Counted from the stretch's first letter, positions 26,804 through 35,636 are shown. The stretch is DNA of 64,000 nucleotides from Chloroflexota bacterium (GCA_013112575.1 JABFGG010000014.1:48081-112080), one strand, 5' to 3'. Numbers and translations are program-made. The notes: a model not told the origin generated them from the sequence alone.

Positions 26804-27817
26804 TTACTCGATCGGTTCAGAATTCTTTTCGACTTCGATGTCGCCTGCAGCCAGTTGCGCCATGACATCTTCTGCGAAACTGTTGACTTCATCGCTGGCA
26901 TTTGCCAGAGGGAGTTGAAGGGTGATGCCTGTGTCAAAGCCCAAATGATAGTTGCCCGATGTTTCGCCACTCTCGATGCTGCTGACCATATCGGTCAGCG
27001 GACCCGCAAAATCGTACAGCATGGAAGTGACGTATTGATCCTCCCCTGCTTCAGATTTATCGGTGTATTTAGCGATCACCAGGACCTCTGAAGAAGCGTT
27101 CTTTGCCGCCTCAAAAACCCCGAGCGTGCCCAGGTTGAGCGAAGACACGATGACATCTGCGCCTTCGGAAATCAGGGTATCGGTGAGCTCACGGGCTTTA
27201 GCCGGATCATTGAAGTCGCCGGCCCAAACGGGGACGACCGTAACGTCCATGCCATTGTCCGCCAGGGCCTGTTCCATGGCATGTACTTCCGCATAGGAAA
27301 ATGGCAAGGTCAAGCCGCCAATGTAGCCAATCGTGCCTGTTTCTGTCAGCATGCCTGCAACGACACCTGCGCCGTAAGCACCTCTTTCCATATTACGTAC
27401 CATCACCCACACATTGGGTGGCAGGTCCTCTGCGGCAGCATCGGCTTCAGCAATGAAGTTCACTTCAGGGAATTCTGCAGCGAGTTCCAGTGTCTGCGTG
27501 AAGAATTGCCCGCCATGCGTGAAGATGATATTGTAGTTATCGTCTATGTATTCACGCATTACGCGATCAACGTCGGGCACGGCCACTGTCTCTGAGTAGG
27601 CGATCTCTACACCCAGGTCACTTTCAACGGTGGTTATTCCAAGGTAACCGAGTGAATTGTAATCCGCGTCGGTGATCGTCCCTGGGAAAATCGCGGCAAG
27701 GCGCAAGCCTGCTTCCCCGTTCCCGGTCTCTTCTGCTGGAGCGCTGGCTCCTCCACAAGCGGAGAGTGCGAAAATCAATACCACACTCAAAAGAATCAGA
27801 AATATATTTTTACGCAT
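26804..27817 (-). CDS. BMP-family substrate-binding lipoprotein
   Basis: A signal peptide ends in the lipobox LIFALSAC-GG. The mature domain matches the BMP/PnrA family (Med-like periplasmic-binding fold), which binds nucleosides in characterised members. Conserved parts include IFPGTITDADYNSLGYLG, IIFTHGGQF, NVWVMVRNMERGAYGAGVVAG and VIVSSLNLGTLGVFEAAK. The ATG at 27817 has GAGGAGGT just upstream; the longer ORF-track start is excluded. It is the first gene of the transporter unit. The ligand is not certain, because the family also includes members for other small molecules. Confidence 0.88.
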   Translation of the reverse strand: MRKNIFLILLSVVLIFALSACGGASAPAEETGNGEAGLRLAAIFPGTITDADYNSLGYLGITTVESDLGVEIAYSETVAVPDVDRVMREYIDDNYNIIFTHGGQFFTQTLELAAEFPEVNFIAEADAAAEDLPPNVWVMVRNMERGAYGAGVVAGMLTETGTIGYIGGLTLPFSYAEVHAMEQALADNGMDVTVVPVWAGDFNDPAKARELTDTLISEGADVIVSSLNLGTLGVFEAAKNASSEVLVIAKYTDKSEAGEDQYVTSMLYDFAGPLTDMVSSIESGETSGNYHLGFDTGITLQLPLANASDEVNSFAEDVMAQLAAGDIEVEKNSEPIE

Positions 27818-27941
27818 TACTACCTCCTCGGAGAATACTATATAGGTTTGTAGTTCAGGATCTTGGGTTAAATAAAATCCATCCAGCCTCCTTTCAATGC
27901 TACCCCTGGAAAACTTAACTAAATTCAGAAAAACGTTTGCT

Positions 27942-27947
27942 CGCCGA
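27942..27947 (-). promoter_or_regulatory. Possible -10 box for the BMP transporter unit
   Basis: On the minus strand TATAAT lies about 125 bases upstream of the BMP lipoprotein start. A -35 is not clear at standard spacing (GTATTG at 17 bases). The leader contains a TCCAG/CTGGA inverted repeat. No purine-riboswitch core could be matched to this leader. The rest of the gap up to 28114 holds no supported gene. Confidence 0.35.
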
Positions 27948-28114
27948 ATCAATTATAAAGCATGCTTTTCAAAACAATACATTTGTCTATACAAACCAAG
28001 AAAAAGTACAGGCACAAGGCCCTAAATTAGGCCAACGTTCCAGAGCTACTTCGCTCTCAAGCGGTTTTTATGACAAGGTAGCAACTTGGGCTAAAACACT
28101 AACCACCTGGGTAA

Positions 28115-28591
28115 CTATTGCCCCTCTCCACCAATCCAACCCCGCACAGCATCTAAGCCCAGTTTGGAGATCGCGCCCAGTAATGCAAAGTCCATGAGGA
28201 GTGCGGGAATGGCGAAGAACGCCCGCCCAATGAGTTCATTGCCGCGCTCGAAAAAGGCAGACACAAAAGGGATCGAGATACTAATACTAAATTGGCGCTC
28301 CCCTGGTCCAAAAGCCACCCAATTGAAGAGCAACAGCAGGATTAGAGGAATAGAGAGCAAAGCTAGCCCTTGAATATATCCAAACCACCACCTGCCCCTG
28401 AAAGTATTCAGGTTGCCATCCATCATATACATCAGCAGGCCAGCATTAAAAAACATCAAACCGGCCACCAAGCCCACCCAGCGCGGCGCATCCCCAACTT
28501 TTGAAGAGGACAGCATCAACATGGCCCCGCTCAATAAAAGAACCAGGCCCAGCAAGAAGACACCTTTGGGGAATTCGTTTCGTCCTGCCAT
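28115..28591 (-). CDS. Four-helix membrane protein in a TetR-controlled unit
   Basis: The 158-residue product has four hydrophobic helices (about 10-28, 38-55, 70-92 and 125-145) and no recognised domain. The loop between helices 3 and 4 (GPGERQFSISISIPFVSAFFE) is probably extracytoplasmic. It starts four bases after the preceding membrane-protein stop. It shares the TetR promoter at 29668-29696 by position. A small-molecule response or membrane-stress role is possible but not shown. Confidence 0.6.
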   Translation of the reverse strand: MAGRNEFPKGVFLLGLVLLLSGAMLMLSSSKVGDAPRWVGLVAGLMFFNAGLLMYMMDGNLNTFRGRWWFGYIQGLALLSIPLILLLLFNWVAFGPGERQFSISISIPFVSAFFERGNELIGRAFFAIPALLMDFALLGAISKLGLDAVRGWIGGEGQ

Positions 28592-28594
28592 TTT

Positions 28595-28990
28595 TTAAAT
28601 AAGTCTCTGTATGCCTACCCGATTCAATACAAGGTACAGCGTCAGGGCCGTGGCAAGCACCGTTAGGTATGGGGCGATGTGATGCACTACCGTTAGAGCT
28701 GCAGGCATGGGGGTATCCAGGTTCAGCAAACCGCCAGTGACCATGGTTCCCAGGAAGACCGCACCGGTAAGCACCGCCAGAGCGACAGTGGCAGTTCCAA
28801 GAGGCGTGGCCAAGTTGATGCGATAGACACTTATGCCTAGAAAGATAAGTGTTGCCAGGGCGATCAGCTTATGGAAGTTGAACAAGATAGCATTGTAGGG
28901 TTTGCCTGACCTGCTTAGCCAGAAGCCGAAGAAGAAAATTACGAGGAATGCGATCGAAATTCCAGCGAGTTTTATTGGAGTTATGTTCAT
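28595..28990 (-). CDS. Four-helix membrane protein in a TetR-controlled unit
   Basis: The 131-residue product is almost all hydrophobic, with four helices and one conserved-looking His in helix 4 (TVVHHIAPYLTVL) and another in NFHKLIAL. It resembles small cytochrome-b561-like or DUF-type membrane proteins only in layout. The ORF-track start at 29041 overlaps the TetR stop as ATGA, but the ATG at 28990 has AGAAGGT seven bases upstream and begins right before helix 1. Both starts remain possible. It lies between the TetR gene and a second membrane-protein gene. Confidence 0.6.
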   Translation of the reverse strand: MNITPIKLAGISIAFLVIFFFGFWLSRSGKPYNAILFNFHKLIALATLIFLGISVYRINLATPLGTATVALAVLTGAVFLGTMVTGGLLNLDTPMPAALTVVHHIAPYLTVLATALTLYLVLNRVGIQRLI

Positions 28991-29037
28991 TAGAATACCT
29001 TCTGTAAATACTTTTTCCTTGTCATTCCATTGGGAGG

Positions 29038-29625
29038 TCATTCATCCGCGGTTTTGATGCCATCCCAAAATATATCGAAACCGATTTGAATATATTCTTT
29101 TTGTTTGGCAGAATCGGGTTGCTCACTGATGATGTTCATGACTGCCACGATGTCCTGGTACAAGATCTCACCGATCACTTCATGGGGATAGGATTTGATG
29201 GCCCCTTCCTCAAGGCCTTTTTGGATGGCCTCAAAGTAATAGCCGAGGTGTCTAGCGGTCTCTTGCACGACAGATTCCTCAATCATCCTACTGCCTCGAA
29301 CCTGCTGCTGGTAATGATAGGCTTCCATGTTCTCCAAAAACCAGCCAATGATGCCGTTCCAGATGGTTAAAAAAGTATCGCGAGCAGATAGAGAAGGTTC
29401 CAGCAGTGTTTTTATATGATTGGAACTCTCCTCCGTGACCTGCAGGATCAAGGCATGGATCAGGTCCTGTTTGGTGGGGAAATACAGGAAGAGTGTGCCA
29501 GCAGCTGTGCCAGCTTCTTTAGCGATGGCCGCTGTGGAGGTGTGTTGCACACCGTTAGCCACGAACAGCTTCAAAGCTGCTTTCAGAAACTTTGCTCGTT
29601 TTTCAGGGTCAAGTTTGCGTACCAT
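29038..29625 (-). CDS. TetR/AcrR-family transcriptional regulator
   Basis: The N-terminal 60 residues form the TetR helix-turn-helix (KFLKAALKLFVANGVQHTST, then AIAKEAGTAAGTLFLYFPTKQDL). The helical C-terminal domain binds an unknown ligand and dimerises. The promoter just upstream carries a quasi-palindrome over the start region, so autorepression is likely. The downstream genes encode two small membrane proteins, which are probably its targets. Length of 195 residues is normal. Confidence 0.92.
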   Translation of the reverse strand: MVRKLDPEKRAKFLKAALKLFVANGVQHTSTAAIAKEAGTAAGTLFLYFPTKQDLIHALILQVTEESSNHIKTLLEPSLSARDTFLTIWNGIIGWFLENMEAYHYQQQVRGSRMIEESVVQETARHLGYYFEAIQKGLEEGAIKSYPHEVIGEILYQDIVAVMNIISEQPDSAKQKEYIQIGFDIFWDGIKTADE

Positions 29626-29650
29626 ATAGTTTATTCGTGCACCTTTATAA

Positions 29651-29668
29651 TGACTGACTACTCACTCA
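29651..29668. promoter_or_regulatory. TetR-type operator
   Basis: TGACTGACTACTCACTCA is an 18-bp quasi-palindrome (half-site TGAnTGA) lying immediately downstream of the -10 box of the tetR promoter. Binding there would block transcription. TGAnTGA half-sites are common among TetR-family operators. Confidence 0.7.
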
Positions 29669-29696
29669 TTTTATCGTGTGCACTTTTATTTGTCAA
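29668..29696 (-). promoter_or_regulatory. Promoter of the tetR unit
   Basis: On the minus strand TTGACA, a 17-base spacer and TAAAAT form a strong housekeeping promoter about 45 bases upstream of the tetR ATG. Confidence 0.85.
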
Positions 29697-29748
29697 TACT
29701 AATTCCCCTCTTTTTTCGCCCAAATTACCTCACTGGCAGTTTTGCAAG

Positions 29749-30747
29749 CTACTCCCCTCTTTTACGCTGGCTTTCCCAGTTTTTGGCGCGCACAAACAGG
29801 TCGTCCATAGGTCGCAGTTCGTTCAGAGGCATGGCAAAAGCATCGTGAGGAATACGTTCAGCCAGCACCAGGCTTTCGGCGGCCAAATGTTCGGCGTGCT
29901 GCCGGAACTCGGCCACGGGGAAATAAGCCCCCAAAACGATGCGCATGCCATAGACCCACAAATTGACCCACTGGTAAGGCTCGACCACGTAGGTGTCTGC
30001 CAGCACCGGGCTATGGATACCCACTGGCCCTGAAGGCAATTGCTGGGGATGTAAATGCGTGAGCGCGAAAAAAGCTGTCTCCACTTCCAGGCGGGTTTGG
30101 GGCGGCAGCGCTACAGTGTGACAATGATAAGCACGCTCTTCATCCTGACCGCTCAATTCCAGATCGAGGGTTTCTGTATGGTCTGCCTTGACCACCAAGG
30201 GCCCCAGATCGCGCCACTGGCCGGGGTGGCTCCAGGCTTTGGGCATGGCCGCCATAAAATGCACTGGCTGATCAGCATCTAAGGCATCTTTGATATCTTG
30301 CTGGCTGCGTGTCACGAGGGCATGCAAATAAGCGAAGACGAGAATATCTTCCCCGGAAATGCGTTCAGCTTGCAAGAAATCTTTGGGCACATAAGCGGCA
30401 GCATCCAGATGCAAACCGGTGTTACGCTGCAAGCCTTTAATCTCGTCGCGGCGCGAAATCCCGTGCACCTGGAGGTGACAACGTCGTCCTCCCAGGGTCA
30501 GGGTCGCTGTTTGATGTTCGTTGAGCGTATTGGGTTCAAGAAGGGCATAGGGCACCTCAGCTTCATCCAGATGGCGGCGAAAAGCCAGTTCCACTGCCTT
30601 TTCAGCCACCACCTGCCACATGCGTTTGACATGCAGGTTCTCACCCAACACGCCCACATGCTGCAAATTATGGCGCAGGTAAGCAATCCCAGCAGGGGTT
30701 AGATCATCGGTATAAGCAAGATTTTTGAGAGATTCGGGCTGGAGCAT
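29749..30747 (-). CDS. Conserved-looking protein of unknown function
   Basis: The 332-residue soluble product has no signal peptide or membrane helix and is not a family I recognise. The first about 80 residues include CHLQVHGISRRDEIKGLQ and DILVFAYLHALVTRSQQDI, which could fit a restriction-endonuclease-like beta/alpha core, but no PD-(D/E)xK triad is clear. The second half is rich in His, Glu and Trp. The start is good (GGGGA six bases before ATG), and nine bases separate it from the dehalogenase-like gene upstream, so the two are probably co-expressed. Confidence 0.6.
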   Translation of the reverse strand: MLQPESLKNLAYTDDLTPAGIAYLRHNLQHVGVLGENLHVKRMWQVVAEKAVELAFRRHLDEAEVPYALLEPNTLNEHQTATLTLGGRRCHLQVHGISRRDEIKGLQRNTGLHLDAAAYVPKDFLQAERISGEDILVFAYLHALVTRSQQDIKDALDADQPVHFMAAMPKAWSHPGQWRDLGPLVVKADHTETLDLELSGQDEERAYHCHTVALPPQTRLEVETAFFALTHLHPQQLPSGPVGIHSPVLADTYVVEPYQWVNLWVYGMRIVLGAYFPVAEFRQHAEHLAAESLVLAERIPHDAFAMPLNELRPMDDLFVRAKNWESQRKRGE

Positions 30748-30756
30748 GGAAATCCC

Positions 30757-31650
30757 CTATTTCAAAGGTGTGCGTTCGAGAAACTCGATGATGTGTGAAG
30801 CAATCTCTTCCCCCTGGTCTTCCTGCAAAAAATGTCCAGCCTTGCGAATTGTGATCTTCGGTTGCTCGGCAGTAGTGGGAATCAAACGACGGAAGAATTT
30901 ATGTGCTCCTCCCAATATGGGGTCACTATCTGAAAACATCACGATGGCGGGCTTATCCCATTTGCGCAGCACGCTACGGGCGTTCTTCATGATGTCAACA
31001 CCAGGAGCATCTGGGAAAACGGGCACAAGCTCGGGGAAGATCTTGGCACCCGCCAGATATTTACGACTGGGATACGGGGCCTTATAAGCACGTAACACAC
31101 TCATGGATAGTTTTCTAACGGTACCCAACTGCATAATGAGCGGGACAGGCAAGGTGGGTACCAAACGGGCAAAAGTCTTCCAGGAACGGAAAGCAAGACC
31201 GGGAGCGCCATCACCCGCGGGCAGGAAGGTGTTCATGATAACCAGGCGGGCAAAACGCTCCGGCATTTGGGCGGCCAGCGGCAAACCAAGCAAACCGCCC
31301 CAGTCCTGCACCACGATTGTGATATCACGCAGGTCAAGGTGCTCCACAAAGTTGATAAGCGAATCGAGGTGCATTTGCAGGCTGTAATCACTGGTTTGTG
31401 CATACTTATCGGACTTGCCAAAGCCGATGAGGTCAGGGGCCAGCACGCGCCCGACGGCAGATAAGGGCGGGATCATCTTGCGATACAGATACGACCAATC
31501 AGGTTCACCATGCAAACAAAGGATGGGGTCTCCCGCGCCTTCATCTACGTAGTGCATGCGCGCCCCATTAAAATCCAGATAATGCGGGGAAAAATCGTAG
31601 CCTTGTAAGTTCTCGAAGCGTTCTTCAGGGGTACGTAGGATCTCGGGCAT
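30757..31650 (-). CDS. Alpha/beta hydrolase, haloalkane-dehalogenase-like
   Basis: The sequence follows the haloalkane dehalogenase subfamily I pattern. The oxyanion motif is HGEPDWSYLYRK, the nucleophile elbow is VVQDWGGLLG with Asp as nucleophile and the next Trp as a halide-binding residue, the acid is in MFSDSDPILGG, and the catalytic His is in KAGHFLQED. Members cleave carbon-halogen bonds by water; activity cannot be proved from sequence, and related epoxide hydrolases share much of the pattern. No signal peptide. The length of 297 is normal. It precedes the unknown 332-residue gene by nine bases. Confidence 0.82.
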   Translation of the reverse strand: MPEILRTPEERFENLQGYDFSPHYLDFNGARMHYVDEGAGDPILCLHGEPDWSYLYRKMIPPLSAVGRVLAPDLIGFGKSDKYAQTSDYSLQMHLDSLINFVEHLDLRDITIVVQDWGGLLGLPLAAQMPERFARLVIMNTFLPAGDGAPGLAFRSWKTFARLVPTLPVPLIMQLGTVRKLSMSVLRAYKAPYPSRKYLAGAKIFPELVPVFPDAPGVDIMKNARSVLRKWDKPAIVMFSDSDPILGGAHKFFRRLIPTTAEQPKITIRKAGHFLQEDQGEEIASHIIEFLERTPLK

Positions 31651-31694
31651 GTTTCAATTGTAAGGGATTAACAGTTCATTTGGATATTAAATGA

Positions 31695-31726
31695 AACCAC
31701 AGATGAATACAGATAAACACAGATAG
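31695..31726. repeat. Intergenic repeat with 10-bp period, copy 1
   Basis: AACCACAGATGAATACAGATAAACACAGATAG is built of ten-base units related to ACAGATRAAY. A second copy lies at 38424. It lies between the divergent dehalogenase-like and SGNH-hydrolase genes. Confidence 0.75.
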
Positions 31727-31735
31727 TTTAATGCT

Positions 31736-31765
31736 TTGGCTTCTTGTTTTGCCCAATGCTACAAT
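31736..31765 (+). promoter_or_regulatory. Possible leaderless promoter of the SGNH hydrolase gene
   Basis: TTGGCT and TACAAT are separated by 18 bases. The TACAAT ends six bases before the ATG at 31772, so transcription would start at or next to the start codon. No Shine-Dalgarno sequence is present. Confidence 0.5.
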
Positions 31766-31771
31766 CACGAG

Positions 31772-33019
31772 ATGCCTGTCGGATTCAGAAACAAAAAGCA
31801 TTCCTCGTTACTGGTTGCTGTTTTACTATTGTCCTGCAATCTATCTGCCGAACTAGCTAACCAGCCACAAACTATTTCTACAAGCCCACCCCTTATAGCT
31901 CCACTTACAGACACACCCTCATCAACAGCAACAAGCACCCCAACAGCGACAGCCACACCAACTCCCAGCCTTCCAGCTGAGCCTCAGGGGAATAATTCGT
32001 CGATGATCCTATACACATTGCCGGATGCTGGGTCAGATGTCGTTGCCAGTATTCCCTCGACCAGCCCAGTAAGCATCATCGCACGTAGTCAGGATTTCAC
32101 CTGGCTGCAAGCCCGCACGGAAGAGGGTGCAACGGGTTGGGTGCCTGCCAGCCAGGTGAGCACAAATAGCTGCCTTGACGCTTTACCGGCCCTGCATGCT
32201 CAAGAGGACTACCGACCCCAAAGGCCGATTTCCCTTGAGCTTCAAGGCTATCCTTATCTGAAAGGCTTGTGCGCGCGCAGCCGTGAGATATTCCTACACG
32301 GACTGGAATTAGGCAACCGCTCCGAGGTCTTTTCCAAGATCGGGGATAGCATAACCATCTCGTCCCATTTCCTGGCTCCCATTGGATATGGAGAATACTG
32401 GCTCGACCAGTATACCCACCTTCAAGAGGTCATTGACTTTTATTCAACTACCAATGCGCGCCTGGGTAATTCCTTCGTCAACCCTTCCTTGAGCGCCTTT
32501 GGGGGCTGGTCTTCATGGACAGTGGTGAACTTCCACGCCGCCGACCCAGGTCAATGTCTACCAGGCGAAGTACCTTTGGAATGTGAATTGCGGCTGGTAA
32601 AACCGGCGGTAGCTTTGATCATGTTGGGCACCAATGATGTTGTCGACCCGGACCTGATCACACCCAAATTCTACGAAGAGAACATACGCAAGGTCATCGA
32701 GACCTGTATCCAGAATGGTGTCATCCCCGTTTTGAGCACGATACCGGCCATGTTTCTGCCAGAATTCACGGAGCGGGAGCCTGTTTTTAACGCCATAATC
32801 ATACGGCTGGCCGATGAATACGACATACCCTTATGGGATTATCATGCTGCATTGGATGGGCTGCCCAATTCCGGCCTTATATTTGACGGTGTGCATCCCT
32901 CTGTTGCGCCGGGTGGGGCCGGCGACTTTTCCCCAGCGGGTTTGCAATACGGCATGAACGTGCGCAACCTGACCGCCCTACAAGTCCTGGATGCTATCTG
33001 GCGAGGGGTTATCCGCTAA
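31772..33019 (+). CDS. Lipoprotein with SH3-like and SGNH-hydrolase domains
   Basis: A lipobox (LLVAVLLLSC-NLS) and a Thr/Pro/Ser linker lead into an SH3b-like domain (about residues 75-130: VASIPSTSPVSIIARSQDFTWLQ, then GATGWVPASQV). After a 35-residue spacer a GDSL/SGNH esterase domain follows, with GDS in KIGDSITISSHF, the Asn block GTND (IMLGTNDVVDP), and Asp-x2-His in FDGVHPS. The catalytic Ser, Asp and His are therefore all present. It probably de-acylates a surface glycan or lipid outside the membrane. The start at the internal ATG (31772) was chosen for the signal peptide and the promoter spacing. Confidence 0.82.
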   Translation: MPVGFRNKKHSSLLVAVLLLSCNLSAELANQPQTISTSPPLIAPLTDTPSSTATSTPTATATPTPSLPAEPQGNNSSMILYTLPDAGSDVVASIPSTSPVSIIARSQDFTWLQARTEEGATGWVPASQVSTNSCLDALPALHAQEDYRPQRPISLELQGYPYLKGLCARSREIFLHGLELGNRSEVFSKIGDSITISSHFLAPIGYGEYWLDQYTHLQEVIDFYSTTNARLGNSFVNPSLSAFGGWSSWTVVNFHAADPGQCLPGEVPLECELRLVKPAVALIMLGTNDVVDPDLITPKFYEENIRKVIETCIQNGVIPVLSTIPAMFLPEFTEREPVFNAIIIRLADEYDIPLWDYHAALDGLPNSGLIFDGVHPSVAPGGAGDFSPAGLQYGMNVRNLTALQVLDAIWRGVIR

Positions 33020-33468
33020 GCAGTCTTACGCTGGTAGTGGATCTGCCAGACGTTCTCCCAGACTTCGGTTTCCTTATTAAAACGTTGCCAGTCCCAATCA
33101 AGGCTGTCAGCGGCGATGTTGTGGAAGACCATGCGTAACTGGACAGGCTGGCCGTCACGAATATTCTCACACTCCAAAACGAACTGCTCTCCCTGCATAC
33201 CACCGGTAAGCGCAAAGTAACTCCCCTGGTCGTCCACCCAGGTCTGCTGCCAAGCATCGATGTTGGGGTTATAGGTTGACACACTCATGCCGCGGAAGTC
33301 CATGCCTGGCTGACCATCAAAATTCTCCATGATGACACAACTGCCAAACTCTTTGGTGATGGTGTTCGTGCCCTGTCCACCTTCCCAGGTAAGGTCCCAT
33401 TCCCCTAACCAGAAATCCATTTGACCAGCCTGTTCCGAAGTACAGGGCTTTTGTGGCGATTCGCTCAT
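33016..33468 (-). CDS. DUF1579-like small protein
   Basis: The 150-residue soluble protein has the pattern of DUF1579/lipocalin-like proteins: MDFWLGEWDLTWEGGQGTNTI near the start, a central FDGQPGMDFRGMSVSTYNP, and a C-terminal SLDWDWQRFNKETEVWENVW. The fold is probably a beta barrel that binds a small lipid or ligand, which is inferred. GAGGAG precedes the ATG at eight bases. The stop overlaps the convergent SGNH-hydrolase stop by four bases. Confidence 0.75.
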   Translation of the reverse strand: MSESPQKPCTSEQAGQMDFWLGEWDLTWEGGQGTNTITKEFGSCVIMENFDGQPGMDFRGMSVSTYNPNIDAWQQTWVDDQGSYFALTGGMQGEQFVLECENIRDGQPVQLRMVFHNIAADSLDWDWQRFNKETEVWENVWQIHYQRKTA

Positions 33469-33561
33469 AGCACACTCCTCTTTATTTCATTACGCTTAAA
33501 AAGTGGATAAGTTCAAATTCGCACACTATGTTAGTATTCAGCGAGTTTTAGAGGTAAGCAA

Positions 33562-34875
33562 TTGAGCGAGAAACAATCCCCCCCAACACAAGCAAAAACC
33601 GGTACAAGCGGCTACCTGGAGTTGCTGCGCAATAACCTTAATTTCCGTTATCTGTGGTTCGGTGAAGTAGTTAGCTTATTAGGCGACTGGTTCAACCTGA
33701 TCGCCTCGGCGGCCTTGATTGCCAGATTGACAGGGTCGGGGCTGGCCGTGGGGGGGCTGTTCGTGGTGCGCATGCTGGCGATCTTCCTGATCAGCCCGAT
33801 CGCGGGGGTGTGGGCAGACCGGTACAACCGCCGCACATTGATAATTATTACGGACATCACACGCGCCATCACGGTGATGGGCTTCTTGCTGGTACGCGAC
33901 CCGAACGACGTGTGGCTGTTATACACTCTTAATTTTATTCAATTGGCGATCAGTGGCGTGTTCTTCCCAGCCAAGGGCGCTATTCTTCCAGACTTGGTTT
34001 CGGAGAAGGAACTGGGACCGGCTAACGCTCTCAGTTCGGCGACCTGGTCGGTGATGCTGGCCTTAGGGGCTGCGCTGGGAGGGCTGGTAGCAGGCACATG
34101 GGGCATCTACCCAGCCTTCATGATGGATGCGCTAACCTTTATCCTCTCTGCTTTCCTGGTAGCTCGCGTGCAATACACGCCCCCACAAGATCAAGAAAAT
34201 ACGGGAAGCATTGCGGATGCTATGCGCGAGTACATGAAAGGGCTGGATTATCTCAGGAAGCACAAAGACATCCTATTCATCGTCCTGTTAAAAGCTGCCA
34301 TGGGCATCACCTCGGCAGGGCCTTTTGAAGTCATGCAGGTGAGCATTTCGCAGAATATCTTCGTGATCGGAGAAGGTGGCGGGATTGGCCTGGGCATTAT
34401 CTATACCGCGGTAGGCATTGGCAGCGGGCTGGGGCCCATCCTGGCACGACGTTTTACAGGGGATGACGAAAACAAGCTGCGTCGAGCAATCGTCTGGGGC
34501 TATTTGATCACCACTGTAGGTTTGGGGGTTGCGGCCACTCTGCAGAGTTTTGGCCTCGTGCTGGTAGGGGCTGTATTGCGGTCGTTCGGTTCAGGTATCA
34601 ATTGGGTTTTCTCTACCCAGTTATTGTTGATGCTGCTGCCCGAAAGAGTGCGCGGGCGGGTATTGTCAACAGAATTCGCCATCTTGACCCTGCTGACCGC
34701 CTTTGGTTATGCCGGAGCAGGCGTCTTACTGGATAGGACGGGGCTGGGCATCGGCGGGGTACTCTGGGTGGCCAGCGCATTGGTGCTTATTCCCGGTACT
34801 TTATGGGCTTTATGGGTCGGTTTCAGGAAGACCAATCCTCCTGAAACGGCAGTCGCTGTCGAGAGTCAGGTTTAG
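33562..34875 (+). CDS. MFS transporter, macrolide-efflux-like
   Basis: The 437-residue protein has twelve predicted membrane helices and the cytoplasmic loop motif after helix 2 (GVWADRYNRRTLIIITDITRA) typical of the drug-exporting MFS branch that includes MefA and EntS. It starts at TTG with GAGGT seven bases upstream. Likely exports a small molecule, but the substrate cannot be read. It stands alone and converges on the AlkD-like gene. Confidence 0.85.
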   Translation: MSEKQSPPTQAKTGTSGYLELLRNNLNFRYLWFGEVVSLLGDWFNLIASAALIARLTGSGLAVGGLFVVRMLAIFLISPIAGVWADRYNRRTLIIITDITRAITVMGFLLVRDPNDVWLLYTLNFIQLAISGVFFPAKGAILPDLVSEKELGPANALSSATWSVMLALGAALGGLVAGTWGIYPAFMMDALTFILSAFLVARVQYTPPQDQENTGSIADAMREYMKGLDYLRKHKDILFIVLLKAAMGITSAGPFEVMQVSISQNIFVIGEGGGIGLGIIYTAVGIGSGLGPILARRFTGDDENKLRRAIVWGYLITTVGLGVAATLQSFGLVLVGAVLRSFGSGINWVFSTQLLLMLLPERVRGRVLSTEFAILTLLTAFGYAGAGVLLDRTGLGIGGVLWVASALVLIPGTLWALWVGFRKTNPPETAVAVESQV

Positions 34876-34904
34876 TCAGCGACGCTGTTTAGGATGGGCT
34901 ACCA

Positions 34905-35636
34905 TTACCCGACGTTCTTCATCTCCATATAGTGCTGCTTCAGGGATTTATCAAAATGTTCAATCGCAAAACGTAAAGTAACGCGCGGCATCTTGGCAGC
35001 GTGCTCGTCCAGGAAGGCCACCAATCTTTGGCGGTCTTTTTTACCGGCTTCACGCAACCAGCTACCCACCGGTTTATGGATTAGGTCTTCATCGTCATAT
35101 AGCAAAAGCTCGGCGATTTTGAAAGTGTCTTCCAAATCATTCTGGCGAAGGAAATAGGCGGTGCTGACAATGGCCGTGCGGCGTTCCCATATATTTTTTG
35201 AACGGGCGAGTTTATACAGGATATCTCGGGGTTTATCAAACAAATATGCACCCACCACAAAAATTGCGCTGCGGTCCACCAAATCCCAATTATTGATGCG
35301 GTCGTGACGCCTGATATAGAGATCAAAAAGGTTCTTTTTATCTTCATCCGATGTACTTTTGCGGCGAGCCTGCCAATCCATAATACTGACTGCTCCAACC
35401 CGAACCTCATGGATAGGACTTTCGAGCAACTTCTCTATTTCGTCCAAAGGCATCTCAATGAATTCTTTGGCTAGTGAAAAGACCTGCCCCATAGGCACAC
35501 CGATGAACTCGTCACCATGCCGTTTATCTACTGGAAAAGCACGCTCATATTTCTTGAGCTGCTCTGCCGATTGGTAATCCTGAATTCTCTCGATGAATTG
35601 ATTTGCGTTAAACACAGCCGCCAAATAACCCTCCAT
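34905..35636 (-). CDS. AlkD-like DNA alkylation repair protein
   Basis: The 244-residue, all-helical protein matches the AlkD DNA glycosylase family made of HEAT-like repeats. The signature reads VRVGAVSIMDWQARRK, then INNWDLVDRSAIFVVG with Trp and Asp in the positions used for catalysis in B. cereus AlkD, followed by WERRTAIVSTAYFLR and HKPVGSWLREAGKKD. It would remove alkylated purines. The ORF-track start is too early: the ATG at 35636 overlaps the cupin stop as TAATG with AAGGG just before it. Confidence 0.88.
   Translation of the reverse strand: MEGYLAAVFNANQFIERIQDYQSAEQLKKYERAFPVDKRHGDEFIGVPMGQVFSLAKEFIEMPLDEIEKLLESPIHEVRVGAVSIMDWQARRKSTSDEDKKNLFDLYIRRHDRINNWDLVDRSAIFVVGAYLFDKPRDILYKLARSKNIWERRTAIVSTAYFLRQNDLEDTFKIAELLLYDDEDLIHKPVGSWLREAGKKDRQRLVAFLDEHAAKMPRVTLRFAIEHFDKSLKQHYMEMKNVG

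Noticed and set aside
27818-27940. Purine riboswitch upstream of the BMP transporter
   Set aside because: The leader was compared by eye with the purine-riboswitch core and does not match it.
31880-31985. Low-complexity ACA/CCA-rich stretch as a DNA repeat
   Set aside because: It encodes the Thr/Pro linker of a lipoprotein, as in several other genes of the window.
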